NCBI RefSeq assembly: GCF_030814475.1
Contig: NZ_JAUSVF010000001.1
Span: 3,354,001-3,418,000, forward strand
Direction: 5' to 3'
From: Pararhizobium capsulatum DSM 1112
Lineage (GTDB): Bacteria; Pseudomonadota; Alphaproteobacteria; Rhizobiales; Rhizobiaceae
DNA length: 64,000 nucleotides
Both the position numbers and the translations under genes were made by a program. How positions within the stretch are numbered: the first letter of the stretch is position 1; each line of letters starts with the position of its first letter. Positions 59,637 to 64,000 of this stretch are shown here, in pieces. Under the pieces are notes generated by a model. The model was not told where the DNA came from and did no database searches. It worked only from the letters and a program-made list of their open reading frames with translations.

Positions 59637-59938
59637 ATGAGAGAGTCGACAGAATAGTCCCTACTCCGAAAACTATCGATTCAAATGGAAAACCAACCTT
59701 CAAGACGGATAACACATTCTTTTTATGCGCTACAAATCCAGAACCGTGCAAAGAAAGTAAATTTGAATATAATACTGAATTCGATTGGAAATCGATACTA
59801 GCAGACTCAAAAACATTTCAAGGAAATATAGCTGAAATCGACAAATCCGTACGTGCCAATCAAGATTCTCTTGGCAGTATTCAGGATGCCTTGAAAGATA
59901 TCAGGCCAAACACTTAACCCTCACGATTCTGAGGAGGC

Positions 59939-60937
59939 TCAATATCCGCCAATGATCGGCAATATCTCGCCGGTGATATAGCTTGAGCACTGCGGCGAGG
60001 CGAGGAACACATAGGCCGGTGCGATTTCCTCAGGCTGAGCGGGGCGCTTCATCGGTGTATCCTCCCCGAAATGCGCCACATCCTCCGCCTCTTTGTCAGA
60101 AGGGTTGAGCGGGGTCCAGACAGGCCCGGGTGCCACCGCGTTGACGCGAATGCCCTTGGGTGTCAGCTGGCTGGCAAGAGAGCGCGTAAAGGCATGGATA
60201 CCGCCTTTGGTCATCGAATAGTCGAGGAGAGCCTTGCTACCCTCCAGCCCGGTCACCGAGCCCGTGTTGACGATTGCGCTGCCCTCCTTCATATGCGGGA
60301 CAGCGGCCTGCACCATGAAGAAATAGCCATAGAGATTGGTCCTCAGCGTCTCATCGAAATGTTCTTCCGTCAGATCCAGTACGTCGGCCGTATGGACCTG
60401 AAAGGCTGCGTTATTGACCAGCACATCCAGCGTTCCGAAGACCTCGACCACGGCCGCAACCGCCTTTTGACAAAACGCTTTGTCCTTAACATCTCCCGGG
60501 ATCGCCATTGCCTTGCGTCCTTCAGCCTCGATTGCATTCACGGTATCGTCGGCATCGCGTCCCTCCGCCAGATGCAGGATAGCGACATCAGCGCCCTCCC
60601 GCGCGAAGAGAACAGCAACGGCACGGCCGATACCACTATCACCGCCCGTGATCAGCGCAACTTTGCCCTCCAGCTTGCCGGATCCCTTGTAGAAGGGCGC
60701 CTCGTAAAGTGGAGCGGGATCGAGCTTGAACTCGGCACCGGGCTTTGGCAGATGTTGCTTGGGAAACGGGGGAACGGGATAGGCTCTCGCGCCGGCCTGC
60801 ATCGCCTTTGGACGGGACGATTTCGCCCGCCGGTCCTTGGCATCGGCCTTGGCGACCTGCTCTTGTATATCCCGCTGCTGCTCCGCCGTGCGCTTGGCCG
60901 GGCTCATCGTGTTCGAAGGGTTTGCCTTGGCGACCAT
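59939..60937 (-). CDS. SDR-family oxidoreductase of the YghA/YdaD type
   Basis: The 332-aa protein has a helical/charged N-terminal extension (MVAKANPSNTMSPAKRTAEQ...), then PFPKQHLPKPG, the cofactor motif ITGGDSGIGRAVAVLFAREGA (read in parts), LVNNAAFQ and YSMTKGGIHAFTRSLA (catalytic Tyr, Lys). Homologs are general-stress glucose/ribitol dehydrogenase-like proteins. AGGAGAGGTGAC precedes ATG 60937. It is the last gene of a stress-type operon. Confidence 0.88.
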   Translation of the reverse strand: MVAKANPSNTMSPAKRTAEQQRDIQEQVAKADAKDRRAKSSRPKAMQAGARAYPVPPFPKQHLPKPGAEFKLDPAPLYEAPFYKGSGKLEGKVALITGGDSGIGRAVAVLFAREGADVAILHLAEGRDADDTVNAIEAEGRKAMAIPGDVKDKAFCQKAVAAVVEVFGTLDVLVNNAAFQVHTADVLDLTEEHFDETLRTNLYGYFFMVQAAVPHMKEGSAIVNTGSVTGLEGSKALLDYSMTKGGIHAFTRSLASQLTPKGIRVNAVAPGPVWTPLNPSDKEAEDVAHFGEDTPMKRPAQPEEIAPAYVFLASPQCSSYITGEILPIIGGY

Positions 60938-60962
60938 GTCACCTCTCCTTACGTGTTTACCC

Positions 60963-61307
60963 TCAGGAAACCTGGGTAGGCTTGATCGTCCCAACTGACA
61001 CCGTGCCTTCAACGACGCCTCGCGGCTCGTCGCGTCGGGCAGCCTGCGAAGACTGTTCTTCGCGAACGGCATAAAGTCGCTCGTTGCGAAAGGCGCTCGC
61101 ATCGCGCGTCGAGTTACCTTCAGCGGGCATCGCATCGATTTCCATGAAGTCAAGTTCGGCCTGGGCCGCGACCACGCGTGCATCAGCAGGTGAAAACGCC
61201 CTGACGACCACCTCGCCCATATTCTCCGCGACATCCCAATTGGGATCGGTGGGCTGAGCCACGGGTACAAGTCTGAACAGTTTAAGAGTTTTGGTTGCCT
61301 GAAGCAT
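60963..61307 (-). CDS. Small unknown protein upstream of the SDR gene
   Basis: The 114-aa protein has AENMGEVVVRAFSPADARVVAAQAELDFMEIDA and a variable tail ending EGTVSVGTIKPTQVS. AGGATGATCCG precedes ATG 61307. The longer frame from 61562 overlaps the next gene and was not used. It is probably co-transcribed with the SDR gene (25 bp apart). Function unknown. Confidence 0.75.
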   Translation of the reverse strand: MLQATKTLKLFRLVPVAQPTDPNWDVAENMGEVVVRAFSPADARVVAAQAELDFMEIDAMPAEGNSTRDASAFRNERLYAVREEQSSQAARRDEPRGVVEGTVSVGTIKPTQVS

Positions 61308-61311
61308 CGGA

Positions 61312-61629
61312 TCATCCTCCATCCTTGAACGCCGCCGCCACACGACCTGCACCCTTGCTGGCAAAACCTTCCACAGCATCGGCGCGAGAGAGTGCCGCAC
61401 GAACGATCGACTGAATTTCCTCATCGCCGATCTGTTGTCCGGCAAAACCTTCGTCTGGCTCGATGCCGGGATCTTCCTCATGATCGCTGACGATCTCGGT
61501 GTCGCGCACGAGTTCCTCGAGAAATTCACGACCCTTGGCATCTCGCGCGATATAGGCGACAAGCGCGACGAAAAGGCGCCTGTGGGCGTTCAGCCGTCCG
61601 TCAATCTGCTCGAAAGTCAGTGTCTGCAT
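61312..61629 (-). CDS. Small acidic unknown protein
   Basis: The 105-aa protein MQTLTFEQIDGRLNAHRRLFVALVAYIARD ... LVRDTEIVSDHEEDPGIEPDEGFAGQQIGDEEIQ is acidic in its second half and helical. It is the first gene of the three-gene operon with the SDR; the next gene starts 4 bp after its stop. No known family. Confidence 0.72.
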   Translation of the reverse strand: MQTLTFEQIDGRLNAHRRLFVALVAYIARDAKGREFLEELVRDTEIVSDHEEDPGIEPDEGFAGQQIGDEEIQSIVRAALSRADAVEGFASKGAGRVAAAFKDGG

Positions 61630-61889
61630 GCCTGGTCCCTTTCAAAGGAACAATGAACCGACCGGACATTTGTTCCGCCTGCCTGCCGCCTTCGCGCACA
61701 ACATGGAATTCCATGACGCGGGCGCGACGTTTCGAACCATGCGAATAATCTGGCTTTTGCGATGCACTTTCTGCTATAAGCGTCGTTCAAATGTTTCGGA
61801 CGGTTCCGGGGTTCGCGCTCCGGAAGCCGTTTTCTTTTGCGTCGGGCCCGCCATGCGTGGGCCCAGCGCGCATTATGAAGGACAGTGCA

Positions 61890-62366
61890 ATGGTCGAAAA
61901 AGTGCCGATGACTCAGAGCGGATTCGTCAAGCTGCAGGATGAACTGCGCTGGCGTCAGCAGGAAGAGCGCCCGCGGATCATCGAAGCGATTGCCGAAGCT
62001 CGCGCCCATGGCGACCTTTCGGAAAACGCAGAATATCACGCCGCCAAGGAAGCGCAGAGCCACAACGAGGGCCGTATCGGCGAACTCGAGGACTATGTTG
62101 CGCGCGCTGAGGTGATCGACCTGTCGAAGATGTCCGGTACCACCATCAAATTTGGCGCGACCGTCAAGCTGATCGACGAAGACACGGAAGAAAACAAGAC
62201 CTACCAGATCGTCGGTGACCAGGAAGCAGACGTGAAGCAGGGCCGCATCTCCATCTCCTCGCCGATCGCCCGTGCGCTCATTGGCAAGGAAGTCGGCGAT
62301 TCTATTGAAGTGGTCGCCCCCGGCGGCTCCAAGGCCTACGAAATCCTCGCGATCAACTGGGGCTGA
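61890..62366 (+). CDS. greA: Transcription elongation factor GreA
   Basis: The 158-aa protein has the N-terminal coiled coil with [28 protein letters not shown] and [16 protein letters not shown] at the tip, then the FKBP-like domain ending [33 protein letters not shown] (read in parts). It rescues backtracked RNA polymerase. ATG 61890 follows GAAGGACAG. A GGGCCC...GGGCCC hairpin lies in the leader at about 61846-61866. Confidence 0.96.
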   Translation: MVEKVPMTQSGFVKLQDELRWRQQEERPRIIEAIAEARAHGDLSENAEYHAAKEAQSHNEGRIGELEDYVARAEVIDLSKMSGTTIKFGATVKLIDEDTEENKTYQIVGDQEADVKQGRISISSPIARALIGKEVGDSIEVVAPGGSKAYEILAINWG

Positions 62367-62390
62367 TCCACAGGCAGGCTTTTCACTGAA

Positions 62391-62419
62391 GGCCCGGTGG
62401 CTTTTGCCCCGGGCTTTTT
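62391..62419 (+). terminator. Terminator after greA
   Basis: GCCCGG (62392-62397) pairs with CCGGGC (62409-62414), extended by flanking G-U and A-T pairs, with TTTTT after. Confidence 0.8.
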
Positions 62420-62440
62420 GCATGCAGAAGGATACGATAC

Positions 62441-63475
62441 TTGACCGATATCCGTAACGTCGAGATCATCGCGCCAAACTTCAAGAAGCGCCTTTCCGGG
62501 GTGACATCGACCATCGTGCAACTCGTGCCCGTGCAGCACAGGCAGGGTCAGAAGATCGCCACGTTAGGCCCCGGCCTTCCCGAGAATATGCCACGCATCC
62601 GGTTTTCTGACCTCCTTTCCCTATGGACGCCGCCCAAGGGACGGAAGGATCGTGTGTGGCATGCGCGTCGCAACATAGAGATGCTGCCGGGCATCTTGAT
62701 GCGCGATGTCCTGCGCATGCCACTCAAGCTGCTCTTCACGTCGGCAGCTCAGCGAAAACATTCGGCATGGACCCGCTTTCTCATCCGGCGCATGGACGCG
62801 GTGGTCGCCACGTCCTCACGCTCCGGCTCGTTTCTCGACGTGCCTCATACGGTGATAAATCACGGTATCGACCTTCAACTCTTTCACCCCGATATGACCG
62901 AACTTTGCGGGAATGCCACCGGCACACGTCTGGTCGGCTGCTTTGGTAGGGTGCGTCACCAAAAGGGCACAGACCTCTTCGTGCGGGCCATGGTCGATCT
63001 GCTGCCGCGCTACCCGCAATGGAGCGCGATCGTTTGCGGACGTGTTACGCCCGAACACCAGGCATTCGCAAACGATCTCAAGCGGCTTGTCGAGAAAAAT
63101 GGTTTAACCGATCGCATCAAGTTCATGGGAGAGGTAGACGACATCAAGCCTTGGTATCGGCGCTTGTCCCTTTATGTCGCACCCTCGCGCAACGAGGGGT
63201 TCGGATTGACGCCTCTTGAAGCAATGGCGTCCCAGACAGCCGTCGTTGCTTCCGATGCAGGCGCCTATGCTGAACTCGTCAACCCCGGCAAAACAGGGTT
63301 GATCGTACCGGCGGGTGACTATGAGGCGCTACGTGACGCAATTGAAATTTACCTGAAAGATAGTCGCAAAACGGAGGAAGATGGAAAGGCAGCGCTGGAG
63401 TGGACGCGCGCATTTTTCGACATCTCCCGCGAAGCCTCCGCCCTGGCTGATGTTTATGAACGCCTTCTGACCTAG
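62441..63475 (+). CDS. lpcC: LPS core mannosyltransferase, GT4 (LpcC/LpsB family)
   Basis: The 344-aa GT-B glycosyltransferase has IAPNFKKRLSGVTSTIVQLVPVQ at the start, GCFGRVRHQKGTDLFVRAM and the donor-site PSRNEGFGLTPLEAMASQTAVVASDAG (read in parts, with E-x7-E). The sequence fits rhizobial LpcC and Sinorhizobium LpsB, which add mannose to inner-core Kdo. It starts with TTG 62441. Its position beside greA agrees with rhizobial LPS clusters. The symbol is by similarity. Confidence 0.82.
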   Translation: MTDIRNVEIIAPNFKKRLSGVTSTIVQLVPVQHRQGQKIATLGPGLPENMPRIRFSDLLSLWTPPKGRKDRVWHARRNIEMLPGILMRDVLRMPLKLLFTSAAQRKHSAWTRFLIRRMDAVVATSSRSGSFLDVPHTVINHGIDLQLFHPDMTELCGNATGTRLVGCFGRVRHQKGTDLFVRAMVDLLPRYPQWSAIVCGRVTPEHQAFANDLKRLVEKNGLTDRIKFMGEVDDIKPWYRRLSLYVAPSRNEGFGLTPLEAMASQTAVVASDAGAYAELVNPGKTGLIVPAGDYEALRDAIEIYLKDSRKTEEDGKAALEWTRAFFDISREASALADVYERLLT

Positions 63476-63536
63476 AGTTTGTCAGAGACAAAATGGAAAC
63501 CGGCTTTCCCGAAAAGACAAACGAAAACAAACGAAT

Positions 63537-63577
63537 CTAGAGGATGTCCGGTTTAATCTGAACCGGACATCCTCTAG
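63537..63577. terminator. Long perfect hairpin between convergent genes
   Basis: CTAGAGGATGTCCGGTT (63537-63553) and its exact complement (63561-63577) with a 7-nt loop. A T-run follows shortly on the plus strand (63582-63587), so it can terminate lpcC; its length also fits a dispersed palindromic repeat. Confidence 0.75.
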
Positions 63578-64000
63578 TCAGCTTTTTTCCAATCGGTCGC
63601 TGAAGGGAATTCCACATTTTCCCAATGCCGAAATTCGGGAAAAATTCGTGAAAGCTATACCGCTTCCCCCCGCAATCTCGCTGGCGAAATCAAGGTGTTT
63701 GAGGATACGCTCTTCTGCGCGCGCAATTCCTGAAAACGCTGCGTTTTCCTTACCCTCATAGAAACGGGGCATATCAGCGTTGGAAATATCCACGCCGACA
63801 AATCCAATCATTTCAGGACGACAGGCAACAGCGAATTGCACCGCCGATACCGCGACGGATCCTCCTTGAAACACGCCCTTTTCCGGAGCGACAGAAAAGC
63901 CGGCGCTATGATCGCCGTTGAAACAAACGAACGGCAGCGTCTCCAACTCGTCAATGCTTCGGGCATCACGCCCGTAAGGCTTAGCGATGCTATCAATGAG
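63578..64000 (-). CDS. 3' part of an unidentified gene, cut by the window edge
   Basis: The frame is open from the window edge to a stop at 63578 (141 codons). It reads LIDSIAKPYGRDARSIDELE..., FVCFNGDHSAGFSVAPEKGVF, and MIGFVGVDISNADMPRFYEGKENAAFSG. The stretch is protein-like throughout. The block VGVDISNADMPRFYEG reminds me of LPS-modifying glycosyltransferases of sialyltransferase-like type, in agreement with the neighbouring lpcC, but this is unproven. Its start lies outside the window. Confidence 0.65.
   Translation of the reverse strand, partial: LIDSIAKPYGRDARSIDELETLPFVCFNGDHSAGFSVAPEKGVFQGGSVAVSAVQFAVACRPEMIGFVGVDISNADMPRFYEGKENAAFSGIARAEERILKHLDFASEIAGGSGIAFTNFSRISALGKCGIPFSDRLEKS

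Larger units (their letters stand above)
57943..59917 (+). pseudogene. Membrane protein gene split by the IS5-family insertion
   Basis: The 5' part (57943-58291) encodes two hydrophobic helices (FLLGLIPVAAGTLIILSVCIAVI and VAALGVLAFGAALCGSAVFASIS) and a helical stretch. The 3' part (59637-59917) reads NERVDRIVPTPKTIDSNGK ... SIQDALKDIRPNT and a TAA. Joined without the IS and one CTAA copy they form one 209-codon frame with no stop. TTG 57943 is the only visible start in that frame, so the true start is unsure. Function unknown. Confidence 0.75.

Noticed and set aside
61617..62423. Minus-strand frame of 268 codons
   Set aside because: Antisense to greA and its leader.

Overview
The window is a piece of an alphaproteobacterial chromosome, most likely from a Rhizobiaceae member (Rhizobium/Agrobacterium group). 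The right two thirds is GC-rich, gene-dense core DNA: carA, carB, greA, an LpcC/LpsB-type LPS core mannosyltransferase, dnaG, rpoD, recQ, the kbl and tdh threonine-degradation genes, a GatB/YqeY gene and an ExsH-like RTX glycanase. The left third is accessory DNA and ends exactly at a tRNA-Ile2(CAU) gene.

Accessory region A (about 1-9.9 kb) holds a PrlF-YhaV toxin-antitoxin pair with an operator-like inverted repeat, an MgtC gene broken by one amber codon, a stand-alone ATP-dependent DNA ligase, and a minus-strand cassette: DUF6634-like gene, truncated metallophosphoesterase, FtsH-like AAA+/M41 protease (two frameshifts), 330-aa unknown gene, intact metallophosphoesterase. An XRE regulator with a 19-bp palindrome diverges from the cassette.

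Accessory region B (9897-22534) is an integrative mobilizable element whose ends I can define. A 16-bp direct repeat at 9897-9912 and 22519-22534 is the 3' end of tRNA-Ile2. Between the repeats lie an HUH rolling-circle Rep, MobC plus relaxase behind an oriT-like hairpin pair, a 59-aa integrase-coupled protein and a tyrosine integrase. The cargo has two modules I cannot match to a named system. One is an asparaginyl-tRNA-synthetase-like catalytic core next to a polytopic membrane protein, with a divergent Pol-beta-type nucleotidyltransferase. The other is a DUF262/DGQHR-like protein translationally coupled to a protein with an R-x4-H (HEPN-like) motif. A serine recombinase, an N6-adenine-type methyltransferase and a small HTH-like protein complete the cargo.

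Core region (22.5-64 kb): a SIMPL-domain protein and small stress or metabolic genes (22.7-25.6 kb); a branched-chain amino acid binding protein; a TonB-like DUF930 protein; an MBL hydrolase; an ExsH-like enzyme; rpoD; then tdh and kbl separated by two small exported proteins; an SDR; a LysE exporter; recQ; dnaG; GatB/YqeY diverging from carA; MATE and MFS transporters; a LysR regulator; small enzymes; and carB. A 1341-bp IS5-family insertion (58292-59632, CTAA target duplication) splits a membrane-protein gene whose frame is exactly restored if the IS is removed. The window ends with a stress-type SDR operon, greA, the mannosyltransferase and a truncated gene on the minus strand.
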